Of a DNA stretch of 64,000 nt, positions 12,113 to 23,920 are shown in pieces. This DNA comes from Valencia hispanica (taxonomy: Eukaryota; Chordata; Actinopteri; Cyprinodontiformes; Valenciidae). The translations under genes were made by a program, and so were the position numbers. Each line of letters opens with the position of its first letter. Positions within the stretch are counted from its first letter, which is position 1. The DNA lies in NCBI GenBank assembly GCA_963556495.2, contig OY747705.1, forward strand, positions 24,904,501-24,968,500. The letters run 5' to 3'. Under the pieces are notes generated by a model that worked only from the letters and a program-made list of their open reading frames with translations, had not been told where the DNA came from and ran no database searches.

Positions 12113-15100
12113 ATATATAGTAAATGGACAACTGTAGGTGATTTTTTTCTCAAGTGGGATGTTTTTGTAGAGTGGTAAAAAAAGTTTATGTTTTTATTTA
12201 AATTTGTGACTGGTTTCACAGCACCAGACAGACAAAGTAGCTGGTACTCTGAAGCCTTACTGGAAAAAAATCCATAGCTCTATATGAAAAATGCTAATCA
12301 GATGTGGGGACAATTCTTCTTGTGGATTTAAATGACAAAGGTAAAAAAATAAAAATAAAATTTATTGCCTGCTTGACACTTAAGGAAATATCTCAGCGTT
12401 TAATTTTCATAGCAACTGCAATAAAATGTAAACATGTCAAACTGTCACTTCAACTTTAACGTACATTTATCAGGCATAGGGAGTTATGTTGATATTGTGT
12501 ATGTCTATTGTTTAAAAGCACTGTAAACTAAAGATTACAATATAGAGCAGATCTGTTTGAGAGTGAAGCTTCCGATAACTCCTATCGTCACGAGATAAAG
12601 ATCTTGCAGTTTCATTCTCCTGCTCTTCATCTTTTTACACCCATATTTATGCATGTGTCATCATTAGACCACAGTGACAGGGAATATGTGACGACAAAAG
12701 ACGTGTGTGTGCTGTGTGTACTGCATATTTAAGTGTAAAGCCTCAGTGGAAGTTGGCCCACCATATCTTTCAGTAAAACTGAGGCAGCTGTAACTCTGGA
12801 GAAAAGGTCCATTGAATTCCCAAACCTCACATTTAATCTTGGGGTCTTAATGCTCAAATCAAGCAACACAACAGCACTCAATTGGATTATAAAAAAATTT
12901 ATTCAAGCAGGAGTGCAGTAAGCCAGCTGCATCACCTCGGAAATGGTGACTGAGGTCTTAGCTAAATCAGGGAGAGACTCAACCACAGTTTCAGCATGTA
13001 AAAAAAAAAAAAAAAAAAGCGTGGGATTTTTGGGAATTGGGGTAAAGATATGTCCCACTCACACAAATATATGTGATACATTACTGATCAGACTTCTAGG
13101 GCTCCCCTCCTGCTTTAGGACGTAATTATCTTGCATAACATGTAAATCAAACAGAGAAGTACTTTGTCTGAATTTACACAACACTTGATTGATTTTCACT
13201 ATTACACAAGATGTTGAAGATAACGAAACATAAATATCAAAAACTAATTAACACCCGAGTCAGACATTGACAGTACCTTCCCAAGATGTTACATGTTCAA
13301 TTTCAACTGACTGCAACATGACATTTAGATATAAATTAAGGTCTGAGCCGAAGCTCTTGTACATTAAAATAGTCTTTACAGTGCAGAGTTGAAATTCTAT
13401 TGACTTTTGCTTTGACAATCAACTGTCTCACACATTGCAGCACAATAGGTCAGGACTGCAGGCAGGCAAGTCCCCCCACCCAAATCCCAAATTCTGGAGG
13501 ACGTCTGAGAAAAACCCGCTCGGTGGGGCGTTCGTCATCGTGGAGGATACAGCTTAGTCCCAGTGGGATTGCCACTGGTTACAGAATTTCACCTCTATCT
13601 CTCTCTGCATTGAGACTGCCTCCAATGATGACAAAAACCTTTTTTTCCCAGAGAGGGAGACGATTGCCCCCACACGTCACACTGCCTTTAACCAAAAGCT
13701 GCAAACGTGGAACCATTTAAAGAGAAATTAAAAGCCTTTCTAACAGGGTAAGAGGTGCTTGATATCAGAAAAACCTGCCACTGTGACGTGATATCGGTTG
13801 TGATTAATCCTTATTTTCCTTACACACTGAATTCTTTAGACTCATCCGGATGTCCCCATTACTCTTTGTGGCCTTTAGCATCTCAGGTCGATAAAATATG
13901 GATCAGGTGTGGGCATCAAGCAATGAAAGTCCCCATCCACAGCTTTGAAATCTGACAGCAGAAAACCTTTTGTCCATGAAAACTAAAAGTGGTCTGTTTT
14001 CAGGTTTGTCAGTTTACAGCAGGTCTTGGCACAATTAAGATCTAAATCGAGCTTTTGGCAAAAATAGGACTAATAGCTTAACCAGAATGGGAGCCTTTAT
14101 CCCAGTTTACATGTTAATCAGAAAATCAAATTATTGAATGAAGTGCGTTCACTAGGTGGCGACATGCGCCCTTTCATGTTGGAGTTTTCCAGTTGGCCTG
14201 GAGCGTCACACTTGTAAACAGTTGCTGACAGCAGCAAAGAAGACGGAGTAAAACCAGGATATGAACAATAAGAAAGAAATGGACGACAACAACTCTGCAG
14301 CGCAGAGTACATTTTTAAGTATTGTATTGTTTGATTGTGTTACACTGGTTGTTGCTGCTGTGTTGTGTACCAGTATAGTTATTCCTGCTTCTACGGTCTC
14401 GTCGCTTACCGTGAAAAGCTCGACTGAGGTGGGGTTGAAGTTACATGCAGACAAATTCGATTTTCCAATCGCATAATCTGGGTGCCCTTAGCTCGATTAC
14501 TTTAACTTTACTTTGGCTCGACTTCAGTCGGACCAAGGCAATAATATGGCTGCATGTAAATTCACTGACTGAGTCAGCTATAAAATGTATACCACACTAT
14601 TCTAGAGTAAAATAAGATGCAGTTTTGTTAACTTTAAAAAAGTAGCAAATCCAGAACAGAATGATTGAAATAGAGAAGAAACAAAAGGCTGTTATGGCCA
14701 AGTAAAAAAGTCCAGAAATCAACCCGACTGAAATGCTTTGGCACAAAGTGGTTTTCAGGTTTTCATGGGTTGAGAAATTGGTCCAGACTAAGTCTACACT
14801 TGCTCTTCACAATGTACTACACAGCGGGGTATTCGTCAGTCGGCGATGAGGTCTCACAGCTGGAAATCCAAAGGAGGGGGTGGGGCGTGAGTGAGTAGCT
14901 GACTGGAGCTCACAGGAGGAAATACATCATGCACAGAGAACAACATAAAAGACAGCTGGACTTTCTTTGCAACTCTAAGATAAGTCCATGAGATTTCCTC
15001 TTTGTGCATCAACATTAAATGTGTCTCTTTATGAACAGAAACAGCAAGGAGTTTAAAACAACATAGAGCTCAGCAAAGAACAGTAAAGCACCAACTCTTA

Positions 15101-15932
15101 TGAGTATGCACAACTGTGGCAAGGGCCACAAGAATTGTGCTTGCAAAGGTTCTCACTGACTGATTTGTGAGCTAGTTTGCCTGTGGGGCAGATGGAAAAG
15201 GTCTGCAAGAAGTCTGGAACAAATGCTGTGGACATTCGCTTCGGTGCATGTTGTCCCCCAAGGCAATTTCTACAACATTTTCAGACAGCAAAGAAACTCC
15301 TCCAGAGCGAAAAAGAGGCAATGTAAAGAAGCTTGGGCTACAACAATGAAAAAAGGTAGAAGTAGCTTCCGCATCTCGACAAGCTTCGTGCAGTGCCAAC
15401 ATGGTTTTCTAGGTTTGTTCATCTATGTTCTGTTTTCATTATTGTTCCCCGATGTGAAGGGCCTTCAAATGAAAGTGGGTGCACTTACTTTCTGGCCACA
15501 CCTGTACAAGAAATTCATGAATTCCAATGAACCAAACTGCAACATCCGAAAATCCTGCCTCTAGCTCTGAGATTTCCCAGCAGGAACATCACCGCTGTGC
15601 AGGGCATAATCAGGCTGTCATATACAGAGGCTGTTAAAGCATTCATGACTTTTAGGTTTGGATGTCTTAGCAAACAGCCTTTACTTCATCAACTGTAAAC
15701 AACTAATGAGGAAAAATTGCAAGCCTTATCCTTTGTAAGTCTTTCAGCCAGCTGACGGGAGGTGTGCAGGTTGGGGAGGGGCAGAGAGGCTTTTCCTATC
15801 CTACATTATTATTCTTTTCATTCAAATGATGTTATGGAGAAGACTTCTTTATTGGTCCTTTGATATTGATACATGGATAGAAGCAAAAACATAACATTTC
15901 CAAAGGACTCTTTTAGTGATTTTAAGGGATTT
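12113..15932. other. No gene recognised
   Basis: No coding family or firm element ends. An A-run lies near 13000. The segment 14060-14580 has acatgcag/tgcatgtaa words at intervals and may be a decayed DNA element. Confidence 0.5.
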
Positions 15933-15940
15933 TTGCACAT

Positions 15941-16343
15941 TAGGGACATGTGTTGGCAAGAATCTGGTGATACGATACTTATCACAATACAGGGGAGGGG
16001 TGATACGATATATTGCGATACTATGAATAAGACTATAAATAATGATTTTTAAAACTACATTTAACTGTAGAAAAACCATCACAGCGTTCTAAACAATCCA
16101 ACCTGTTTCATACTTTAACACATCCAGTTTTATTACTAGATCTAGTCGATCCACTGGAACAAAGAAGGTGAAAACAGCCACCAACCAGTCATACTTATAA
16201 TTTTACTACAAAAATGACTCATCATTAATGGTTCCATTCAAATTCTAAAAAATAAAAATCAATACTTTGCTTTCGAATATCAATAAAATATCTTGACAAA
16301 ATACCGTGATATATCGGCATATTGATATTTTCTTACATCCCTA
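15941..16343 (+). mobile_element. hAT-type MITE with exact 8-bp target duplication
   Basis: A 403-bp non-coding element starting tagggacatg and ending acatcccta. It is flanked by the exact direct repeat TTGCACAT (15933-15940 and 16344-16351). The 8-bp duplication and the TAGGGATG-type ends are those of hAT transposons. The interior includes ttattactagatctagtcga, shared with the copies at 46.2 and 47.8 kb. Confidence 0.85.
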
Positions 16344-16551
16344 TTGCACATAATGTTCTTTTTTAATCATTCTGCTCTTCTCAGACTAACATAAATCAAT
16401 ATTAGCTACTAGTTATTTGGTTGGGTAGCTTGTCTGCAGCGAGCTTAACGGCTAGCTTACAACAGACATGTGGCCTGTAGCTTGCAAACTCCCGTTTTAA
16501 ATCAATTAGTACCTTAAAGAGTATTTTGGGTCCCATTTCATTGCAGGGAGT

Positions 16552-16917
16552 TAGCGATGCACAATATATTGGCAATAACGTTGGTATCTGCCGATGTTCA
16601 TCATTGCTTAACACATTTCTATCAGTTTGAAAAATAAAACTGGTCTGATATCAAAAATTGATGTTTATTTCCATCTTGTTGCCGTTTGTGTTTCGGAAGG
16701 GGAGGTGGTTGGTCATGTGGTATTTGTTCAGTCATGTGACAGTGATAGTGGGGTGTTTAACTATAGCAGACAATTTTTTATCTTATCTAATTTTTTTTTA
16801 TCTCTTTTTTTTATGATCGGTAATGGCAATATTGGTAAATATCGGTTATCGGCCCTACCAGCGATATTAACATCGGATATTGATACTGGCGCAAATTTTT
16901 ATATCTGCGCATCCCTA
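16552..16917 (+). mobile_element. Probable hAT-type MITE with GATATCGG-like internal text
   Basis: The ends tagcgatgcac and gcgcatcccta form an imperfect inverted pair of the TAGGGATGCAC type common in fish hAT elements. Both sub-ends are rich in atattgg/cggatat words. The flanking octamers match only weakly, so the boundaries are tentative. Confidence 0.5.
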
Positions 16918-17699
16918 TTGGGAATGCCCAATTTCTCCTTGCTGTAGGTGATGGGAATGCATCGAAGCCGTTTTGCAGCCAGCTGACCATCAGTGAGCAG
17001 CAAATAGGGAGAAAAGGGCCGCACTACTTTAAACAACATTACAGACCACTTTAGTGATTTGAAAACGGTAACTCTTTAAACCTTGGTAGCCTACCCATTG
17101 GTACTGGTTACCAGTCCAAGCCCAGTTTGTATTTGCTTTCTTTTTCCACCGATATCTTGACATTTGACATGACAAAGACGCAGTCCTGCAAGTCTCCAAA
17201 CATGCGTGTTAGGCCATTGGGCTGACAGCCCACACAACTGATCAATGCGTGCCCTAAACTGAATCACTGTTACCAAGGAAACCTGAGATTTAGGGGAACA
17301 GAAACGTGCGCATTTTCCAGTCATACCCACACGCACCTAAATATGACTATAGTCTATAATTTACATTGTGTGTTTTTCTGTTTGTGAAATGTTTTAAAAG
17401 GGTTTATAGCTCATGCTGGAATGACATGTAACCGACAACATGGGGGGTGGGGGTGGGGGTGGGGGGGCATTATTGTAAATTCAAACAATGCCAGCATTTG
17501 ACACAATCACAATTATATCAAACCATCACAGATTTTCTGCAGAACTTACAAGAACTTGCCAGAGCACAAATCTACAACAATTAATTAATTACAGAAAGTT
17601 TCACGCTTCATTCGCCTTAACCACCAAACTGCTGAGCACGTTTTAAATTCAAAGCAACTTACTGAGTGTCTTGATTGTGGAAACATCATGTCAGTTCCT

Positions 17700-18650
17700 T
17701 GTTTGTCGCTCCAGAACACGACTTGTGTGCCCAAGTGTTTATAATTTCACCCCTTTTGCGTTGCTCCTTTGTCCAAAGCTAGCTCAGTTTTTCTTAGGAG
17801 CTGTCCAGGGTTAGCAGGATGACTAGCTAGCGGCAGCTAGCGGAGCCCCTTTTTAACCAAAACAAGCTTCAAGCCGAACGGTAAGTGTTGCACTTTGCAG
17901 CCTTGAGGGAGAAGACAAAAACAGGAGTCGATCGTGTTGTCAGCGGTGGCTGTACCTGCTCCCCAAACCTGGTATTTCACTGCGTATGTAAGCAGGAAAC
18001 CACCATCGGTTTCTGGCTAAGCTGGCTAATTCTTCAAAAGCTGTCAGTTAAAATGATTCATCGCTGCTGTGAGCTTTCCGCGGCGGGCAGCGCCAATCCA
18101 GCGCCTGTAAATTAATAACGTTATATACACAGAAAGAGAGGGAGGCGTCTGGATAAATCTCTTCAAGCCTCGTGTTGCCCCTTCGAAGCTCGACTCGACC
18201 ACTCTTGGTAAATACGTGATGAGAAAAAAAATAAAATACCACAGTTTAAGTTAAGCACTGACGCGGCCAAAAAGCTTTTTCGTTAAAGAAACAAAACAGA
18301 TCTCTTATTTCGCTGCTGAAGCGGCGGATCCACTCAGAATAGTGACGTTCAAGCGGCTGGAGTTGAAACTCAATCTTTATCCCTTGGACCGAGCAGCACT
18401 CGGTATTAATCGGAGTGGATCTGACCGGCGGAGGTAAAAACAAAAAAATAAGTGAGTCCGGTTCCCGGAGCAGTTGGATGTACACGCAGCCGAGAACAGT
18501 AATGAGAGCCGCTAGATGAGCGCCGAGCAGATCTACACAGCGGGGATCTATCTTCCTCATGGGCGGCCCGATGTATGAGCAAATAGCGCCTCTAGCGGAC
18601 AAGCCAGGGAATGAGAAAATACCAGCGCTGGCAGGAAATGTACAATGTAA
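17700..18650. promoter_or_regulatory. CpG-rich region, possible promoter or first exon of an unidentified gene
   Basis: CpG dinucleotides are far more frequent here than in the flanks (for example tttccgcggcgggcagcgcc). A consensus donor on the plus strand, ccgaacg|gtaagt, is at 17881, and a weaker one, ggcggag|gtaaaa, near 18433. On the minus strand an open frame from the ATG at 18560 to 18246 (104 residues) starts MRKIDPRCVDLLGAHLAALI and has a hydrophobic N-terminal stretch. It resembles nothing I know. A promoter is inferred; neither strand is proven transcribed. Confidence 0.4.
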
Positions 18651-19049
18651 ATAAATAAATGACCCAAATAGAATAACAATCAAAAGCCATTAAATAGACA
18701 TGTTATATTTTTAAGTAAAGATTTTTGTCATATTATGTAGTTTTGCTCTTTTTTATTACCTTCATTTTTACATTTTAATTTAGTACTTTTTTGCTATTAG
18801 TGTCATTTATTGACAGTTACCAGAGAGGAACGAGCAAAGAAAGAAGGGTGAAAATCACACAGCACAGGTCACAGGGTCATGGACCGAACCCTAGGCAGCT
18901 GTATGGAGGACTAAAAACTCTGTATAGGCTATAGGGCACCCATGCCACTGCTACTGTACACAATGCAACGCTCCAGTACTTATCTTTTTATACAACCACA
19001 GTAACTGTTATTGTGTGAAAAATGTCATGGTTCCTGAAGTTTAGCTCAA

Positions 19050-19555
19050 AGATGTGTATGAGTCTTCACACCCCTTGACATCACGTTGCAGTGATAAAAT
19101 CCAATGTGTTTTATTAGTATTTTATGTATAGACCAACATTAAATACCACAGGCATGCTTTTGTATTTAAACCCTTTTACTCTGATACCACTAAGACACCC
19201 AGAGCAGTCAGTTGCCTTCAGAGATCATCTAATTAGTAAATAGGGTCCACATGTGTGTGACTTCATCCCAGTATGAATACAGCTGTGTTTTGATGACCTC
19301 AGAGGTTTGTTGGAGAACATTAACCCTACAGCATCAAGAAGCCCAAATAACTCGCTAAACTTTGAACATTTCTCTTGGCTCTGTTCGATCCACCTGAAGA
19401 TGGAAAGAGTATGGCTGTCCACTTTACCTCACAAACAGGGCAAGGAGGGCATCAATCAGAGAAGAAGTTAAGAGGCCAATGATAACTCTGGAAGAGCTAC
19501 AGAGTCCAGAGCTCAAGTGGGGGTACTCTGTTGGAGACAGCTATTATTGACCCCT
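19050..19555 (+). mobile_element. 5' part of another Tc1-like element
   Basis: Plus-strand text such as tttgttggagaacattaacc, ggaaagagtatggctgtcca and ctctggaagagctacagagt matches the well-known teleost Tc1-like consensus around its transposase helix-turn-helix. The element is cut off at about 19555 where the composite element begins. No intact frame remains. Confidence 0.6.
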
Positions 19556-19989
19556 CTGTTTAGACCTGGGGCTTATTGCACAAAACTAGGAAAAGGGATT
19601 AAGCGTGGACATCTTTGTTATCCTTGCTCAATTTATCCATGATCCGGTTGCACAAAAACAGGACAGGGGCAATAGGATATGCTATGGTATAAGTTACCAT
19701 GGATATTTATTCAGTGGAGCTAGCCTGCTCCAGACCAGGCCAAGTTCCAGGATCTATTTAATCTCATCCCTTATCTCAGTCAGCAGTCACCACAAACTGA
19801 AACCAATAGTTATTCCACTGCCCACTACACATTGTTATCACATTATTTAAACATTTGTCATCATTATTTTCTATCATTTTGGATAAAAAATGAATTTAGA
19901 TGATATTGCCGTTTCCCATAGACTATCAGGGCCACAGAGAAAAAAACACAGACTTCAAGAATAAAATCATAAATCTATGAGAATAAAGT

Positions 19990-20400
19990 CATACTATTGT
20001 AACCCGTGGGCTGGTTTTGGCCGTACGAGCCCTAAATAAGCTGTCGGGGTGAACGCCACACGGCACGGCCACAGAACTGCGAATCACATGCATGTTCACT
20101 GTTTTTCATCACAATTCTTTTCCGACAAAAGAAAAGTTGTAGGACAGCTGAAATCGCACAGTGTGATCCCAGCTTTATGATGATGAGGAGGAGAGTTGTT
20201 CAAATTAGGGCTGTGGAGCATTTCGTGGAATTGTACTTCAGTATAGGTTTCACAAACAAGGAGATGCTAAATATTTTTGGTACATCGGTATCACAGTGTC
20301 ATAAGTATCAGAACTGGAAAAAGAATCTGGAAGAAAATGCATCTTTTCCACAAAAAGAACCAGTCTCGTAAATTTAGGACCTTTGTTTCTTCCTCAGTGT
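19990..20400 (+). pseudogene. Fragment of a fish transposon-encoded integrase-like protein
   Basis: From 20186 the plus strand reads RRVVQIRAVEHFVELYFSIG, then FTNKEMLNIF. After a frameshift another frame continues HSVISIRTGKRIWKKMHLFH. Together they resemble the N terminus of a repeated teleost protein family with an integrase-type core (pattern GFTNKEIL, then VISIRTLKR). The catalytic part is absent. The 19990-20170 stretch resembles the right end of the element at about 8450-8999. Confidence 0.45.
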
Positions 20401-21178
20401 GGCCCTATAATACTCCATCGTATAAAATACACATCCCATATAAATTTAAATACACATTAAAGTGTAAAATTATGTTCCTTTTTTGAATAAGGATTTTTTT
20501 TTAAACAGTAAACCATCAGCTCGTTTCAAAACTGAAGTCACACATTGACTCTTCAAGATAGAAACCACAGAATCAAAGCATATTAAACAACACAATGATA
20601 AATATACATTCAAAGGTCTGAATATAATACACCCAGCATGGCTGCACACTGAAATACATGCAGGACAAAATCTATACACATCAAATGAATAGATAAATGA
20701 ATGGATGCAGTAGCCTCCCTGCAAGCTTGTTTATACACACAGTATACAGCACAAACGTCATAGGAGGCCAAATCAATGTAAATTTAAAAAAAATCCTCTG
20801 CCACTGCAGGACATATTTAACTGAAATCTAAAGTATGCATATTAACTAAAATAATATAACACATATTTGACATGTTCTCCCTTGCCAGTATCACTGCTAA
20901 AACAGTAGAAGCCATGTATGAGCAGGAACCTGCAGGAATCAGAATGTTCTTGTTCTTAAATTTGACTTGGTGCCACGATCGTTTTGGCCCGGCCATGTTT
21001 AACCAACATCACACAGAAAAAAACCTAATTCACACCATACCTCTAAAACTAACTAGTAAAGCTCAATGACATTGTCTGAAAGTGAGGACCTGGCAAAATG
21101 TCCTCACTTTGTATTAAACGGTCCTCACTTTATAGGTGAAAACCCCAAAATTGGTCCTCACTCTATATTCAAGCAGGA

Positions 21179-21313
<135 letters not shown>

Positions 21314-21315
21314 AG

Positions 21316-21539
21316 CAGGGCTGCCCAATTCCGGTCCTCAAGGACCGGTCTCCTGCATGTTTTAGTTCTTTCCCTGGTTCAGCACACCTGTATCAAATGA
21401 TGGCTCATTAGCAGGCCTCTTGCAGAACTTTGACATGCTGAGGAGGTAGTTGGACCATTTGAATCAGCTGTGTTGAAGCAAAGACACATCTAAAACTGGC
21501 AGGAGACCGGCCCTTGACGACTGGAATTGGGCACCCCTG
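21316..21539 (+). mobile_element. Short hAT-type MITE with exact 8-bp target duplication
   Basis: A 224-bp element from cagggctgcccaattccggt to attgggcacccctg with inverted ends. It is flanked by the exact octamer CACTAGAG (21308-21315 and 21540-21547). It sits immediately after a long CA repeat, inside the composite 19.57-22.61 kb element. Confidence 0.85.
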
Positions 21540-22249
21540 CACTAGAGCAAACATAAAAAAGAGAAACTTTATTTATCCCAAAAGGAAATTCCATGAAGTC
21601 AGTGAGTGAGCCACCATGGGTCCTTTGAAAGGTGCTATATAAATTAAAGTTGTAGTGACTATCCAGTCCTACTTTTAGTCACCCTTTGGGTGTGGGTGGA
21701 GGCAATGACTCGCTTCAAGGATATTGTCCAGGCGAAACAGGCGTTTGGGTTTGTGTTCGCATATATTGAGGATGTCAACTTTTGATAATCAGTAATACAA
21801 ACTCCAGAGCAACATTGTATTGCTACAATTTATACAAATGATGAAAAAATTACGGCAAACTTGTTATGTGGTGAGACCTCTCTTCACCCAAAAACATCAG
21901 TGCACTGAGACATTTACACTTATTTAGGCTCCGCAGTGCCACCAGTGGTCGAAAGAAATATAGGCCACAGTGCAATAAAACTGAAATATACATAAAGCAT
22001 TACCCAAACAAACTTAAACCAAGTTATATTCTAAACCAAAATCAATATTGGCTCTTACAATTAGCTCATCTATTTATCAGAGTTATGGTCTAATGAAGTT
22101 ACATTTACACAATTTCACTCATTTCTGCAGTCCATTTCAATTAAAAATTCAACTGATTCATAATCAGAGTACAACTGCATTTTTGGAGATGTGAATAAAC
22201 TATTTGGACTGTACTTGTGATGTTTCAGCAGAGCAGTGAGAGTTTAATT

Positions 22250-22402
22250 GTGAATTTATTACTCATTCAGGCAATCAGCAACACTTTGCCACGCTTTTCT
22301 CTTTGCTTTATCACCATGGCGGTGTTGCCTTTCTTTTTAATTATGTCTTTTACCTCCTTGTATGCCTCCATGAGGATCTCTGCCTCTGATGGGGTAAAGT
22401 AA
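22250..22402 (-). pseudogene. Myb/SANT-like DNA-binding protein remnant
   Basis: The minus strand reads FTPSEAEILMEAYKEVKDII, then KKKGNTAMVIKQREK, and after a one-base shift AWQSVADCLNE. This is the Myb/SANT-like domain found in the accessory DNA-binding proteins of fish Harbinger-type transposons and in the related NAIF1 family. The frameshift and following stop make it inactive. Confidence 0.6.
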
Positions 22403-22689
22403 GCCCTCTGCTTGCAATGGTGAATCTGTGATTGGTGGCGGGGTCTAGTTGAGGGAGCCGTGAGCGCACACTTATCCAGGATTGGTTACACCTGGCTTGT
22501 CTTTGTGCAACTAATGAAGTCTGGATGCTCTTGTTCTGGATTCAATGAGCTCGGCTCAGTCACTTATCCTTGATGTCTTAATCCTACATTTGTGCAATAG
22601 GCCCCAGCTTTCAATTAATAACAACTAGAACATCATAAACTGTAGTCTGTTTTTCCACTCAGTCACTTGAAATCAGGGGTCACGTTAGC

Positions 22690-23358
22690 CAAATATTTTC
22701 CGTATTTGAACGGGTTTTTTTTTAATGGTGATTGAAAAATCTGAAGGCTGTCCGTCATTTCTACAGATTAGGATTCACACCTCTGACCACTTGGTGCAAA
22801 TTTTTTCAACTTTACGCGCTCGGTAACTAAAACAATTGAAGAAAAGATTCCTATGAGTGCTTCTGAGCATCATCTCAGATCTAGAGACCATATTCAATGC
22901 ATCCCACTAACTGGGAGCTGACAGCATGTTGAAAAGTTACTGAGGCTTTGGAGCGTGACTGTGGTCGGTGCGGCTGGTTAGACGCGCTCAAAATAGTCCG
23001 ATGTGTGCCAAACACTGGTGCATGCTGCTGGCTTTCCTCCCATGGGCCTTGTTCCTGCTTAAGTAATAGTTTACGGGTCAAGAAACGGTTTGTTCAGTCT
23101 TTTCGACTTCTGATTACTTTAATTGGAGAAATGTTTCCTCATGTCAAAACTTTGGCTGAAGTGGCGCTTAATTCATCTCTGCTGTGGCAGCGGAGTGCGG
23201 ATTCAGCCTTCAGAACAACATCTAAACCCCCACGAAGTCATCTGTTCGAGGCAAAAATCCAAAACCTCATGACAATAACCTCTGCAGCAATCCCACTATT
23301 TGATTACGCAGAAGTGGGTTCACATTTCAGTTGCATGAGGAGCAGGAGAAACTTGTGA
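22690..23358 (+). pseudogene. Degenerate hAT transposase C terminus
   Basis: The plus strand contains pieces of an hAT C-terminal dimerisation domain in shifting frames. One frame reads SAVAAECGFSLQNNI, matching the family's S-x-x-x-x-E-R-x-F-S-x-x-x-x-x-K pattern. The adjacent frame continues RSHLFEAKIQNLMTITSA, the usual L-x-x-L-M-x-I helix. A stop and a frameshift separate them. The open frame from 22948 is therefore not an intact gene. Confidence 0.55.
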
Positions 23359-23424
23359 GACTGTGCGTTCAGTCCACAGCAGGTATTCGTATTTTAAGTG
23401 CAATCGTTTAATCTCATTTTTTAT

Positions 23425-23790
23425 GTAGTTCCCTGTTCAGCTTGTTTTGATTGAATATTATTTAAAATATCAGCCTGAGATCTGTGGACTCTGTGATCTC
23501 TTTTAAAAAGCAGCTAAAACGCATCTTTTTATATTCGCCTTTGAATAGTTTTATTTTGTTTTTCTGTCTCCTGTGTTGTGTTTTATTGTAAAGCACTTTG
23601 TGATTTTTATCTTGAAAGGTGCTATATAAATAAAGTTTTACTTACTTACTTACTAAAATCCATCCATCCATCCATCCATCCATTATCTGTACCCGTCTAT
23701 CATATGCAGGGTTACAGGGGGGGGGGGCTGGTGCCCATCTCCAGCAGTCACAGGGGGTACACCCTGGACAGGTTGCCAGTCCATCGCAGT
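23425..23790 (+). repeat. L2-type LINE 3' end, then opposite-strand GGAT-tailed repeat
   Basis: The segment to 23652 ends gaaaggtgctatataaataa agtttt with ACTT repeats, a typical fish L2-type tail. It is followed by (CATC)n and cctggacaggttgccagtcc, the complement of the repeat at 1437-1755. A second L2-type tail is at 25585-25690 (aatgtgctatacaaataaac). Confidence 0.6.
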
Positions 23791-23920
23791 ATTATTTAAA
23801 ATGAATTTAAAAAAAAGAAATACTATTGAATATGTCTTAAAATACTAGGGATGTGTATTGGTAAAAATCTGGCGATAAATGTATCACGATACAGGGGAGA
23901 CAATATGATATATTGCGATA

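Noticed and set aside
13400..13720. 106-codon plus-strand frame
   Set aside because: No family resemblance and no splice signals; treated as chance.
17700..18650. First exon of gna14
   Set aside because: No frame on either strand gives the conserved N-terminal ending in an LLLLG-type stretch before a donor.
22948..23358. Intact 136-codon gene
   Set aside because: The recognisable hAT motifs switch frame within it; it is a transposase remnant.
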